From contig QANY01000319.1 of NCBI GenBank assembly GCA_003255025.1, positions 124,001 to 188,000 of the forward strand: a stretch of DNA of 64,000 bases. The letters are read 5' to 3'. The notes beneath the pieces are model-generated. The model had not been told where the DNA came from. It was given only the letters and a program-made list of their open reading frames with translations, and made no database searches. The translations under genes were made by a program, and so were the position numbers. This DNA comes from Datisca glomerata. Its lineage: Eukaryota; Streptophyta; Magnoliopsida; Cucurbitales; Datiscaceae. Every line of letters begins with the position of its first letter. Positions within the stretch are counted from its first letter, which is position 1. Positions 32,026 to 43,812 of the stretch are shown here, piece by piece.

Positions 32026-35000
32026 GAAGCTGAGCAGTCGAATGCAGTTGCGGCAGGTACATTACTTGTATTAGGACATTCAGCTTTCACATTGATTGAT
32101 TCCGGATCCACGCATTCTTTTATTTCTACTTCGTTTATAACTCATGCATCATTGCATGTTGTGCCTTTGAGTTTTGAATTATGTGTTTCTACGCCTTCTG
32201 GAGCTACCCTCCTAGCTAATAAGGTGATAGAGAGTTGTTAAGTGATGATTGTAGATAATGTTATATGTGCTAGACTTATAGTCCTAGGGATGCATGATTT
32301 TGATGTAATCCTAGGGATGGATTGGTTGGCAGTAAATTATGCCAACATAGATTGTTATCGAAAAGAAGTTCGATTCCTACCTCCTGGTAGGCCTAGCTTC
32401 AAGTTTAGGTGATCTAATCAATGCTCGATACCGAAGGTTATATCTGCTTTGCGGGCACAACGCCTACTTGATCGTGGTAATTGGGTTTACTTAGCTTCTG
32501 TTGTGGATACAACTAAGACACATGTTGATATTGGATTGGTCCCGGTCGTTTCTGAATTCTTGGATGTGTTTCCTGATGATTTGCCGGGACTTCCTCCTCC
32601 TCTAAAGACGGATTTTCATATTGAGTTGGTACCAAGCACTGCCCCTATATCTAAAGCTCCGTATCGTATGGCTCTTCAAGAGTTGAAAAAACTGAAAGAT
32701 CAACTTCAAGAATTACTGGATAAGGGTTTCATAAGACCCAGTATTTCACCTTGGGGTGCTCCAGTGTTATTTGTTAAAATGAAAGATGGATCAATGAGGC
32801 TATGCGTTGACTATAGGGAATTGAATAAAGTCATTATCAAGAATAAGTATCTGTTACCGCGCATTGAGGATTTGTTCGATCAACTTTAGGGAGCATCAAT
32901 ATTCTCTAAGATTGATTTAAGATAAGAATACCATCAGCTCAGGATTCGAAATGAGGATATTTCTAAGACAGCGTTTCGCACTTGTTACGGCCATTACGAG
33001 TTTGTAGTTATGTTGTTTGGATTAACTAATGCTCCGGCAGCCTTTATGGATTTAATGAACAGGGTGTTCAAGGAGTACCTGGATTCTTTTGTGATTGTCT
33101 TTATTGATGATATTCGGTGTACTCTAGATCGGAGGTCGAACATATGAATCATCTCAGGATTATTTTGCAAACATTAAGGACACACCAGTTATATGCCAAA
33201 TTCCAGAAGTGTGAGTTTTGGTTTAAGTAAGTGTCATTCCTTGGTCATGTGGTATCTCAAGATGGAATCTCGGTTGACCCGTCTAAGATTGAAGATGTGC
33301 TTAACTGGCCTCAACTGATAAATGTTGGGGAAGTTCACGGTTTTTTAGGTTTAGCAGGATATTACAGAAGGTTTGTTGAAGGTTTTTCAAAGTTTGCTGT
33401 CCCACTTACTCAGTTGACTAGGAAGAATGCCACCTTTTCTTGGACGGTCGAGTGTGAGAAATGTTTTCAGAGCGTTAAACAAAAATTAGTGACAGCACCA
33501 GTGTTGACCATTCCAGATGGTGAGAGCGACTTTGTGATTTACAGTGATGCTTCTAAAAGAGGTTTGGGTTGCGTTTTGATGCAACAGGGAAATGTCATAG
33601 CATATGCATCTCGTCAGCTCAAGCCCTATAAACAGAATTATCCTACTCATGATTTGGAGTTGGCTGTAGTTGTTTTTTCCCTCAAGATCTGGAGACATTA
33701 TTTGTATGGCTGTAAGAGTCAGATTTATACAGATCATAAGAGCCTTAAGTACCTTTTCACTCAGAAAGAACTTAACATGAGGCAGCGCCATTGGTTGGAA
33801 TTGGTGAAGGATTATGACTGTGAGATCATTTATCACATAGGAAAGGAAAATGTAGTGGCTGATGCCTTAAGTCGAAAATCAACTCATTCAACAGCTCTTA
33901 TTACTTCTCAAGGACATATCTTGGAGGATTTGGAACGTGCTGAGATTTAAGTGTTGCTGAAGGATACTATAGCACAACTAGCCCAGCTCATAGTTCAACC
34001 ATCATTACAACAACGTATTATTGATGCACAGAACTCAGACTCAGAGTTTCTTCTCACTCGTAGTGAAGTGAGTTCAGACAAAAGACAAGGGTTTGAAATT
34101 AGTGACGATTCAGCTCTTCGCTTTCATGGGAGACTGTGTGTTCCTAAACATGCACTCATTAGGTAGGAATTGCTCACGGAGGCTCATAGTTCACCATACA
34201 CTGTCCACCCTGGTAGTACTAAGATGTGCCACGATTTAAAGTTACATTATTGGTGGAATGGTATGAAGCGTGACATTGCTGAGGTCGTTAGTAAATGTTT
34301 GGTGTGTCAGCAGATCAAGGCTCAAAGACAGCGACCCTCTGGGGTTTTACAACCTTTAAGTATTCCTGAATGGAAGTGGGAACATGTAACTATGGATTTC
34401 ATTTCGTGGCTACCGAGAACGGTACAGGGTTTTAACTCCATTTGGGTTGTGGTGGATCGTCTTACCAAGTCTGCACACTTTTTGCCTGCTAAGACTACTT
34501 TTTCAGTTAAGGATTGGGCTCGGTTATATGTTCGCGAGATTGTTTGACTTCATGGGGTTCCAGTGTCTATAGTGTCAGATCAGGATCCACGGTTCACGTC
34601 AAACTTTTGGCGGAGTCTACAAAAAACTTTGAGAACACAGTTGAATTTCAATACAGCTTTTCATCCGCAATCTGATGGGCAATCTGAGCGAACAATTCAG
34701 ACGTTAGAAGATATGCTTCGATCTTGTGTCTTGGATTTCTCTGGTAGTTGGGACGCACACTTGGCACTCGTGGAGTTTCTTATAATAACAGTTATTAGGT
34801 GACGATTGGTATGGCTCCGTTTGAGGCACTTTATGGAAAGAAATATCGGTCACCGGTTCATTAGGATGAAGTGGCGAACGAAAGCTTTTGGGCCCTGACT
34901 TGGTTCAGTCCATGAATGAAGCTATTCAGAAAATTAGAGATAGAATGAAGACTGTTCAGAGTAGGCAAAAGAGTTACGCAGATGTCAGGAGGAATGATCT

Positions 35001-35236
35001 CGAATTTGAAATGGGTGATCATGTGTTTCTCAAAGTTGCCCCATTGAAGGGTGTTATGCCTTTTGGTCAGAAAGGGAAGCTGAGTCCCAGATTTATTGGC
35101 CCGTTTGAGATTTTGGATCGTATTGATCCTTTGACATACCGACTCGCTTTACCACCAGCTCTTTCAAGTGTTCATAATGTGTTTCTCGTCTCGATGCTTC
35201 ACAAATACGTGTCTGACCCAACGCATGTCATTGATT
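32026..35236 (+). pseudogene. G2 pol: protease, reverse transcriptase, RNase H, integrase
   Basis: Protease LIDSGSTHSFIS (D codon 32098). Reverse transcriptase from about 32540 ([26 protein letters not shown]) to the catalytic VFIDD at 33100-33111, after which a one-base indel shifts the frame before the expected YSRSE. RNase H 33520-33870 ([40 protein letters not shown]). Integrase 34170-34800 with the zinc-binding H/C region (HPGSTKM, CLVCQQIKA) and the catalytic D in VTMDFI, D in SDQDPRF and E in [16 protein letters not shown] stop at about 34545 and others interrupt it. 34888-35236 holds the integrase tail (GKLSPRFIGPFEILDRI, LPPALSSVHNVFLVSML). Confidence 0.92.
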
Positions 35237-35427
35237 GAACCTCTGCAAGTTCGTGATGATCTCATTTATGAGGAGAAGCCAATCAGAGTTCTAGAGCGCA
35301 GGAAACAACTCTTCATAATAAAACGGTTAAACTAGTCAAGATTTTATGGAGAAATCATCGGATCGAGGAAGCAACATGGGAACGAGAAGTTGAGATACGT
35401 GTCAAGTATCCAGAATTATTCCTGTAA
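35237..35427 (+). pseudogene. G2 chromodomain-like C-terminus
   Basis: In a frame shifted from the integrase tail the DNA reads EPLQVRDDLIYEEKPIRVLE, then after another shift KTVKLVKILWRNHRIEEATW and EREVEIRVKYPELF, then a stop. Hydrophobic V-K-[IV]-LW-x-NH and EEATWE are the hallmarks of chromodomains fused to integrase in plant chromoviruses, thought to steer insertion into heterochromatin. Two frameshifts make it non-functional here. Confidence 0.85.
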
Positions 35428-35470
35428 GGTATTTTCCTTTCGGGGATGAAAGTTCTTAAGGAGGGGAGAA

Positions 35471-35952
35471 TGTAATACCCCAAGTATTTAATAAAGGGTA
35501 TTTTTGTAATTTAGAACTCACTCACGCCATATATGCACTTACACCCTAAGTCACCCTATTTGTTTCCTTTGTGTTCTCTCTTAACCATTTTTCCCTCAAA
35601 TCTCTCTTTTGTTATCTCAAGTTAATCCTTGTAACCACCAACAACTCTCTCTCCCCTTTTTATATGACTGCACATCTCTACTTCATCAAGTTTCTTTTTC
35701 AACAATTATCGTCCATTAATCAAGGTAAATGATTCTGTTCTGTCTCTCTCTCTCCCCCTCTATGTTCTGTTTGTCTCTCCCTCTCTTCCCCCCTCTCTGT
35801 TCTGTTTATCTCTCTTTTTCCCCTCTTTATTCTGTACCTCTCTCCTTCGTCTCCCCCTTTCTGTTTTGTCTCTCTCCCCCCCTCTCTGTTATGTCTCTCT
35901 CTATTTCCCCCCTCTCTGTTCTGTTTCTCCTTCTCCTTCGTCCCCCTGTTGC

Positions 35953-35994
<42 letters not shown>

Positions 35995-37457
35995 CCCTCT
36001 TCTTCGTCTTCCTTTTCTATTTTTCCCTTCTTTTGAACCGGTTCACTTGAACTGGACCGGTTTAGTCAGACCAGACCAGGCCGAACCAGTTCAGTCAAAC
36101 CAGACCGGATTGGACCGACTCGGTTAAACTAGACCAGTTCAACCTGACCATACCGAACCGGCCCAAAATAGTAAAACCGAACCAATTCAGACCACCCAAA
36201 CCTTGTTGAACCGTTTTAAACCATTTGATAATTTCACCCGATGTGGTTTCCATCTGTTCCCAACCTCGCTTAGTTATTTAAATAATTGTAGATATTATGT
36301 GAATTTGTTGTGATATGGGATCCTTGGATTTGAGGTCATTAGTCGCTGACTTTAATTCATGGAGAATCCAGGTAAGTGGATTTACATAATAATTCGGTTC
36401 ATATGTTATAAGTGTAGAATATATAATGTGAAATTGTTTTATGATTTCTTTACGTTCAATCTTATGATCAAGTATTTTATTTGTTTTCTATATTATGATG
36501 AAATTATTTATCATGTTATGTATGATTATATTTTGCGTTATACATGTAGTAGTTATGTGTTTATGTTCATGAACAAGTTATATGTTTACTTATGTATATG
36601 CGATAACGTGAAATATGAATATTAATTCAAGTAAAAAGTGATAAGTAAACAAGAAGTAGACTTAGTCATGTCCCTTGGTTATCAAGTGTTCACGTCATAT
36701 TATCAAGTTATAGAGTTGGGTGTCACCATGTTCATGTTAGCGTCCTTGAGGTTCAGATAACCTTAAGTGACATCAAGTTTCAGGACACTCAATCTGTCAT
36801 GTTTACGTTTATGTTACAAGTTCAAGTTCAAGTTGTGAAACAGTTCTGGTTAGGTTGTTAATCAAGGGATATGTCTAGTGGAATTATGATCAAGCAAGTA
36901 TAAGTATTGGCATGTATAAGTACAAGTTATATGTTAATCATGAAATCGATGTGTTTTTACAAGTATTTTATGTGACCAGTGAACGTGTGAAATAAATTTG
37001 CATGAGTTATATGTTTACATTTATGTCATGTGAAACTCATTAGTATGTGAATTTACTTACTGAGTATTTTAATACTCACCCCCATAGATGATTGTGTTAC
37101 AGATGATGGTGAACAGCATGAGTGAGAGACTGCCATAGCAAGTACGATTATGATTTCTAAATTTAATTATGACTTCAGTTATTTCATATATTTAGGAATA
37201 CATATGTTTGATCTTTCATGTCATATGAATTTTCGTGCTTCATTTTATTACAATTTAATGAATCATTTATTTCAGTTTAATGAGTTAATATTATTTTAAA
37301 ATAATTTTTATGCTTCCGCTATTTAAGGTTAAAAATTAGGGCAAAATTAGGGTTTTCAATTTGAGGATTTTCTCAAATTATGGTTTTAATTGAATTGGAA
37401 AATTTTAAAATCTTCAAATTTTGAGCATGTTTAAACCTCGAGAATCAGGGCGTTACA
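35471..37457 (+). repeat. G2 3' LTR, complete (1987 bp)
   Basis: TGTAATACCCC at 35471 directly follows the polypurine tract, and GGGCGTTACA ends it at 37457. It contains a CT-rich minisatellite (35728-35990) followed by ACCGGTTTAGTCAGACC-type degenerate repeats to about 36180. The last 500 bp match the truncated 5' LTR. Confidence 0.9.
35728..35990. repeat. Pyrimidine-rich minisatellite in G2 LTR
   Basis: Seven or so degenerate copies of a roughly 35-45-bp CT-only-like unit (TCTGTTCTGTTTCTCTCTC then CCCCC), closing with a pure CT dinucleotide run at about 35957-35990. It opens a 132-codon plus-strand frame of S, L and P residues that is low complexity, not a gene. Confidence 0.85.
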
Positions 37458-37489
37458 ACTTTTCTAAAAAAATATGTAGAAATTAAAGC

Positions 37490-38325
37490 AGATGACAATT
37501 TTTATTAATTTATATACAAGAATGAAATTTTTTAAGTTATGAAAGTTTTAAGTTAGTTATGAGCTTACTATTATACCATTTCACTTGTTTTGTAACCACA
37601 AAGAGTAACATCCTATCACCTTTTTTATGTTTGTTTATGATATTTTCTCACACTTGTTCAACTTACTTTAAAAAAATTGTCAATCTACAATAAATTTGTA
37701 CAAATCATTGAAATTTTCTTATGTTCTTGTATTAGTTGAAAATGTAAAAATATAATTTACTTATCGTTAGCAATTTCTTTACTTAGCAGGGGATTATTCC
37801 AATTCTCTTTTATGCTCAATTATAGAGATGATTGACCGAATAATTGAAATGATGTCTATCTTTTGGCTAACGTCTAACAAAGATAAGAGAAGTATGGAAA
37901 ATATTATACATTAGAATGTAGCATAGTAGTAAGTAAAGAATTTGTTGATGACAAGTAAATCATATGTTTACCTATTGATGAGATAGATGTAATTGAACGA
38001 GCAATGAGCATGAGGATCTCCCGTTATGTTTTTGCTTTTTTCACAAAAAAAGAAACATAGATGGAAAGAGAGAGAGAGAGAGAGAGAGAGAGTAGGCAAC
38101 GGACAAACAAAATGAAAGTAGAGTTTTTTAGTTATACTGTGTATCAAATGGAATTATTTAAGAGAAGTAAGAAAATACCTTAAACAAATATAAAAAAAAG
38201 TGATAGGAAGTTATTTTTGTGATCAGAAAAGTAAAATGATAAAATAGTAAGTTCATAACTAACTTAAAACTTTCTAACTTAAAAATGGTCATTTTTTCAT
38301 ATTATTAATGGAATGAGTCATTTTT
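37490..38325. mobile_element. Long inverted repeat (Mutator-like or foldback element)
   Basis: 37490-37660 and 38161-38325 are inverted copies: AAGTTTTAAGTTAGTTATGA and CTTACTATT on the left appear as their complement on the right, with the match running on through CCTATCAC and TATTTTCT. The spacer of about 500 bp holds a GA run at about 38066-38092 and no gene. Long terminal inverted repeats are typical of Mutator-like elements, but the outer left end is cut by the G2 LTR and no target duplication can be tested. Confidence 0.65.
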
Positions 38326-38624
38326 ACTAATAGAATTTATTTTAGGATCATTCTTATCATTCTCCCAAAAATCCGTCAATTTGAAGTTAGTTATTTCGGG
38401 CAAAAAATAGCAAGGCCGAAACTAACAATTTGAAAAAATTGTGAAAATAAAAAGCTTACAGCAAGGAAATTTCAATGTAGTGTATCTATATTTTCCAAAG
38501 TCAAAATAATACTACGGTGACTAAATAATTGACTAAATTTTAAGTGATCAAATGATGTGACAATTATTTATAAGTTTATATTTTATGACTCATTAAAATG
38601 ATTTGACAAATTAACATATAAATA

Positions 38625-39467
38625 ATGCTTATGGGTTTTCTGGTGATGTGTGATAAACTAGTAAGCCTGAAAATTGGGGAGATGTATGATCAGAAGGGTG
38701 AAGGACAAACACCTTAGGACGACCACCAGACGGTGACAAATGTATTTACTGCTCAGTCTACTCTAAGGTTGGTGAGAACTCTAAGTGTGGAATATTCTCG
38801 GCCTCCCAGCGGCGGTGCAAAGGACCCCCACCCACCGCAGGCTTCTCCGATGGCGGGTACACTAGTGTGCCTGCCCTCAGGCTCCCAGAGGGTGGCTCAA
38901 TGGGGGTTTTCTCGAAAAGGCACATCTCACCTTTTACCCTTCTCCATCAGAAATGGGGCACATCTAAGGTGCCTAAGGAGGCGATACCCTTCAAGGAGGT
39001 TTTCCTCACTTTGTACATTGTAACCTCATCATAATCCTATCAGACCACAACTCCCAGATTGATCCTAGGTAAGGAATAGCCTTTGAGACTTTGTCACTAA
39101 GCTCGAATGCAGGTCACAACACTTAAGGTATAATCTCCACAATGGGTTCACCACCTTTATAAGTCCAGGGAAAGCCATTACAAACGCAGTCATTGGGTAC
39201 ATCACCTTTATATTTGGGTGATGTCCCTCCCTTATAAACATATTTGCTAGTATCTTACATTGGTCTTATCATGCCATATAAACGTCGTCTGAGCCTCTCT
39301 TTGAGTGTCACATGTATATCTTAACACGTCATTCGTGATGAGGTGATTCACTATTTACATTAGCCCCATGTACAAGTTCAAATGTGTAGCAGTTGAACTT
39401 GTACATAGTCTGTGTATATGTTGTGGTCTTGCTTGATGAGCCACATGTCCAATTGTGATGTCAAACG
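38625..39467. repeat. Gypsy-type LTR fragment related to the one at 63546
   Basis: From TGCTTATGGGTTTTCTGG onward the first about 170 bp parallel 63546-63735 (GGTGATGTGTGAT, GAAGGGTGAAGG, CACCTTAGGACG, TCTAAGGTTGG, AATATTCTC). After that the two diverge. This may be the 3' LTR of the G3 element in minus orientation, or an independent solo LTR of a related family. C3 begins directly at its right edge. Confidence 0.5.
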
Positions 39468-41338
39468 TGTTGGAATTATGTCCATAAAGTATAGTGTAAT
39501 AACGATTTATGAGTATTTACTTATTACTCTGATATTTATATATTACTAAACTTTATGAATAAATGTAAGTTTTCCTTTAATTAAAGTGTGTTTATAACTT
39601 CTTAAGTCCTGAAACTATTATCAACTTAAGAAGAGTAAAAACAGAGTGGTCTTCCAGACAAACTATATGGAATAGTTCAGAATGTTATTCACAGTCTTGT
39701 GATCGACTGGATAATCGAGTCCGATTAGGATTGTTAGGTTAAACCAAAGGATGTTGGTCTTGGGCATGACAGTGGAGACTCTAACGGTTGACCTAGGCAT
39801 GTTATAGAACATGTTGAATAGACCAGTAACAAATTAGTTTAGAGCAAAGCTCTTTATCTAGCTCAGAATCTAATTGTTACATCTTAAGGATATCTTCATA
39901 ATTACCTTAATCCTGAGGTGAATACAAAACTTGACCTAGTTATTTACGATCTTTGATACGCCAAATGAGTGAGTTCGAATTGTCGGACAATATCTCAGCT
40001 GTTCGGATCGTGATTCAACTATATTGGAGTTGAATATATAGAATTCGTGGTAAGATTGCAGTAGCAACAATATCACATTATGATTGATGATGGGTGTGTG
40101 AATAAATAAATTGGGCCTTGTACTCGATGACATGAGTCCTTGAATAAGACATTGTGAACTGCATGAGACACTTCATTGATACGTCTTTCTTATTGAAAAT
40201 CAATAAAGGAATTAAGGAAATAATCTCTAGAGGGGTAAAATGGTAATTTTACATCCAACTATTGTTACTAATATTCACGAAGGGTAATATCGTAAAATAT
40301 TATGTATACCATGAAATAAATATGTTCATTTGCACCAACAAAAAATGTAGCGTGTATGAATCGAGAGTTGATTCGGCATCGGACCTATAGTGGAGTCGTA
40401 CGATGTCGGGATTAAATAGGTCAGGAATTTATGAAGATAACTTAGCTAGGTATTTGAATCTCATAGCTTTATTCATGTGGGTCGTTTTGGTCTTAGGAGT
40501 AGCTCATAAGGAAAGTAATGAGAAACAACATCAGTTGGACCAAAAACGTGTTTTGGAGCAATGTACACTTCTCGAACCCATATGTGATGGGTGTCATAAC
40601 TAAATTAGTGAAGAGTAAAATTAATTACTTTTTTATTTTCTAATTATTATATAATTAGTAAATAAAATAAATTAATTAACCAATTGATAGGGATCAATTT
40701 AATTTATCAATTTAGATTGATGAATTTGGGCACTGTATTGACTCTATGGGAGATGTAAAAATTACAGATAACAGTGCAGAAGGAGGATATTTTTGGAAAT
40801 TTAACATATAGGGGTATGCGTGTAAATTCTATAATTATTATATAAGAAATGGCATTAGGGTTACATCCCTAAAATGTATTGACATAACCCTAACCCCAGT
40901 GTGTGATTTCACAGAGCAAGAAAAGAGTTTCTCTCTCCCCTCCTCCCTTGTTCCCATCGAACCTATAGAGAAAGAAGAAAAAAATTTCCTCTTTTTCTCA
41001 GTTGTTTAGAGAGCTCACACTCTACTCCTTGCAATATCCTTGTAAGATATACTTCTTAATCCTACTAGTGGTTGTTGGTGTGAAGATTATTTGAAGTCCT
41101 ACGAAGAACGAAGTACACGAGACGATTAATTGGATTCCACCAAATCAGAAATTCTTCGATACAAGAAATGTATAAAATTATTTTTATCTTTTCTTGATAC
41201 GTTTATCTAAATATGTATGATCGTTGTATGATTTTAAATTTAATATGATTAATTTTTATTTTTCATTTTTTTATTTTTGGCTCACGAACCGTTCGTGGTT
41301 CATTTATTTTTCATCAAATTTTAAAATCTGATCCAACA
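39468..41338 (+). repeat. C3 5' LTR (1871 bp)
   Basis: TGTTGGAATTATG to ATCCAACA. Near the inner end is CACGAACCGTTCGTGG (41283-41298), an inverted repeat also present in C2. The segment 40900-41100 with AGAGAAAGAAGAAAA and GAGCTCACACTCTACTCC looks like the transcribed R/U5 area, but no start site can be set. Confidence 0.88.
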
Positions 41339-43094
41339 ATTGGTATCAGAGCCTTGCGTTATTGATTATACATATTTAGTGATTAAACATATGTATGGAC
41401 GTATATTGTGATATTGACATATTTTTTGTATGGTAGATTCAAAGCATGTTTGAATGTGTTTTATAAATGGATCATGATCGATTGACTCTAGGAGTTTATT
41501 TTCAGTATTAGAATTGATGTACGTCAGAATTGAGGCATATGATTTGATGTAATTTAATTTCTGCAAAATTTGTATATTTAAATTCCATGTAAATTCATCC
41601 TCGCAAGAAAAGACATTGTTCGTCGCCGCCGCTTACCATCGCGCCACGCCTTTGCCTGCTGCCGCATGCAGGATCATGTTGGAAACTATTGAGTTTTGGA
41701 AAACTTGAGATTTTGGAAACTTATGGGTTTCGCAAACCTTAAGGTTTTTGAAACTTTATGGTTCTGGAAATCATAGTGTACACAAGATCATGTTGGACCT
41801 TGGGTTGGCATACACCCACCAAGCTTATTGAGGTGTTAGCCTGAGTAAGGGTTGATTGACCCAAATAATTGGTAGGGATTTGAGATTTGATTCCAAGTCC
41901 AATCTAGTTTCTAAAAATTAATTTTATTTTATTCGATAATTTTTCAACACTAATTAATTGAAATTTATTTTATAAATTATTTTTAAAAAATAAATCAATT
42001 GATTAATTTACTTGGTAATTTATTTATCAAAGAAAAAATTGATGGAAAATTAATTTTAAATTGATTTGATTTTAAAAACAGGACTAGACCTTAGTAAATA
42101 GGTACAAAGATGTCAGATTTTCTGAAGGAGAATGTGACATTACAGATACCATGAAGATTAGTATTTATGTTATTATAATTTATTTATTATTCTTTTAATG
42201 GGTTGTAATTAGAATTGAGTCATAGAGAGGTTAATTTTAAATGTATGTTTTATTATTAATCTCGTATCATTATATGAAATGCCATATAGAAATAAGGATA
42301 TGCCAATATCAAAATGTCATGTAACATGTACATGCATCATTATAGTTTAATTTAAATACAAATTGAATTTATAAAAGTTATAATTTTTAAATTGTGATTT
42401 AAATTTTATAAAAGTTTATAAATTTAAAAACTTATTTTTTCAAATTTATAAAGAGTTATGTTTTTTGAAAAAAAAACAAAGAAAACTCCATTGTTCCACA
42501 ATCTAAGTGGTAAGGTCATTTACGTTGAAATGTTCCCAAGGTCCCCAACGCAAACTTGATCGTGACACGAGGAATGCTTTATAGTCGCCCTAGCGGTCTT
42601 CTCTTCTGTGGGAGAAACTTTGGAATCGTGTCACTTTGAATCATCAAGTTGCTTGAAAAGCTAAAGTTTGTAAAGGAAGTGGTAAGGAATGACCGCTCCT
42701 AGATGGACTGTTAGTTCATAGCAACATGTAAACCCGATGCGTATGTTAAACACTTAGACCGAAGCACATTAGAATCTCTTATAGAAGCTAGTCAATGGGG
42801 CTTAGGTGACCAAAACCATTGGTAATTAGTTAAGCTAGATGTGGTGACATTTTGAGAAGTGTTAACCAAACATGAAGAGTCTCGATGCGATAGGAGGTAG
42901 CTTGAGCGTTGTCCTTAGATGAGACAAACTATCGTTGTTGATCGTAACATTATGAAAGAAATATTTTTATTGGATTTTTAAATATTTAAGTATTTGCATC
43001 ATACATCATACTTTCCTAAATGATTGAGTATTTATTTACACATCTTTATTTATTATTTTCAGTAATCATGTCATTATAACTACTCTCAACAATC
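41339..43094 (+). other. C3 primer-binding site and untranslated leader
   Basis: ATTGGTATCAGAGCC directly follows the LTR and is complementary to the 3' end of initiator methionine tRNA, the usual copia primer. The rest is non-coding, with a GC-rich patch at about 41610-41680. C2 carries the counterpart without the primer-binding site. Confidence 0.8.
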
Positions 43095-43812
43095 TTGAAT
43101 GCGAACAAACTTACTAGTGAAAATTACATGGATTGGAAACGTAATCTTGATATCATACTGACGGTGGAAAAGCATAAGTTCGTTCTCACCACCCCTTGTC
43201 CCCTTGAGCATATTGTCGAATCGACTCAAGAGGAAAATGATGCCTATGCTGATCGGCTGCATTTTGATGAGATCATCAGGTGTTACATCTTGACATCAGT
43301 TAGCAATGTGTTGCAACAACAACATCAAAACATGGAAACCGTCACTGATATGATGTTGAACATCACCGTAATGTTCAGGGATCAGGGTCGTTAAGCTAAA
43401 CAGGCTGCTATGTGAAAGTTCATTAACTACTGAATGAAACCTATAACTCATGCCAGAGAACACATGATGTTGATCATAAATTATCTGAATGAGATGGAGA
43501 TAATGAGTGCTGAGGTAGATGGTGATACTTGCCATGCGGCCATACACTTTTGAGAACTTCAAACTTAATTATTCGATGAATAAGTTGAGGTACTCTCTTC
43601 TAGAGCTTATGAAGGAGTTGCAAGCTGCTGAGACCCTATTTATGAAGGGCAAGAGGAAAAATGGAGAGGCAAATTTTACTAAAAGTAAGCCTTTCACCTC
43701 TGGCACAAAAAAGAAACACAAGAGAGGTCCAAAGAAAGCTAAGAAGAAGAACTCGAAAGCAGAAGGCTTAACGAGGGTGGGTTTAGCTTCCGTTGGGGGA
43801 ACAAAGCGCTAG
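43095..43812 (+). pseudogene. C3 gag
   Basis: Reads NANKLTSENYMDWKRNLDII, DEIIRCYILTSVSNVLQQQH, then stops at about 43394, and resumes with ENFKLNYSMNKLRYSLLELM and a basic tail (KGKRKNGEAN, KKHKRGPKKAKKKN). This is the copia gag of the type beginning with an LxxxNYxxWK core. It corresponds to the C2 gag. Stops and a deletion near 43530 break it. Confidence 0.88.

Larger units (their letters stand above)
30293..37457 (+). mobile_element. Ty3/gypsy chromovirus G2 (Tekay/Del-like)
   Basis: Order: truncated 5' LTR (30293-30805), primer-binding site TGGTATCAAAG (30809-30819), gag, protease, reverse transcriptase, RNase H, integrase, chromodomain-like end, polypurine tract GGAGGGGAGAA (to 35470), and complete 3' LTR (35471-37457). 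Chromodomain at the integrase C-terminus and LTR ends TGTAATACCCC...GGGCGTTACA are typical of plant chromoviruses. The 5' LTR keeps only its last 513 bp. Stops and frameshifts make it non-autonomous. A target duplication cannot be tested because the left end is lost. Confidence 0.92.

Noticed and set aside
35729..36127. 132-codon S/L/P-rich frame
   Set aside because: Translation of a CT minisatellite inside the G2 LTR.
38733..39023. 96-codon plus-strand frame
   Set aside because: Inside the gypsy-type LTR fragment; no domain and not conserved in the related LTR at 63546.
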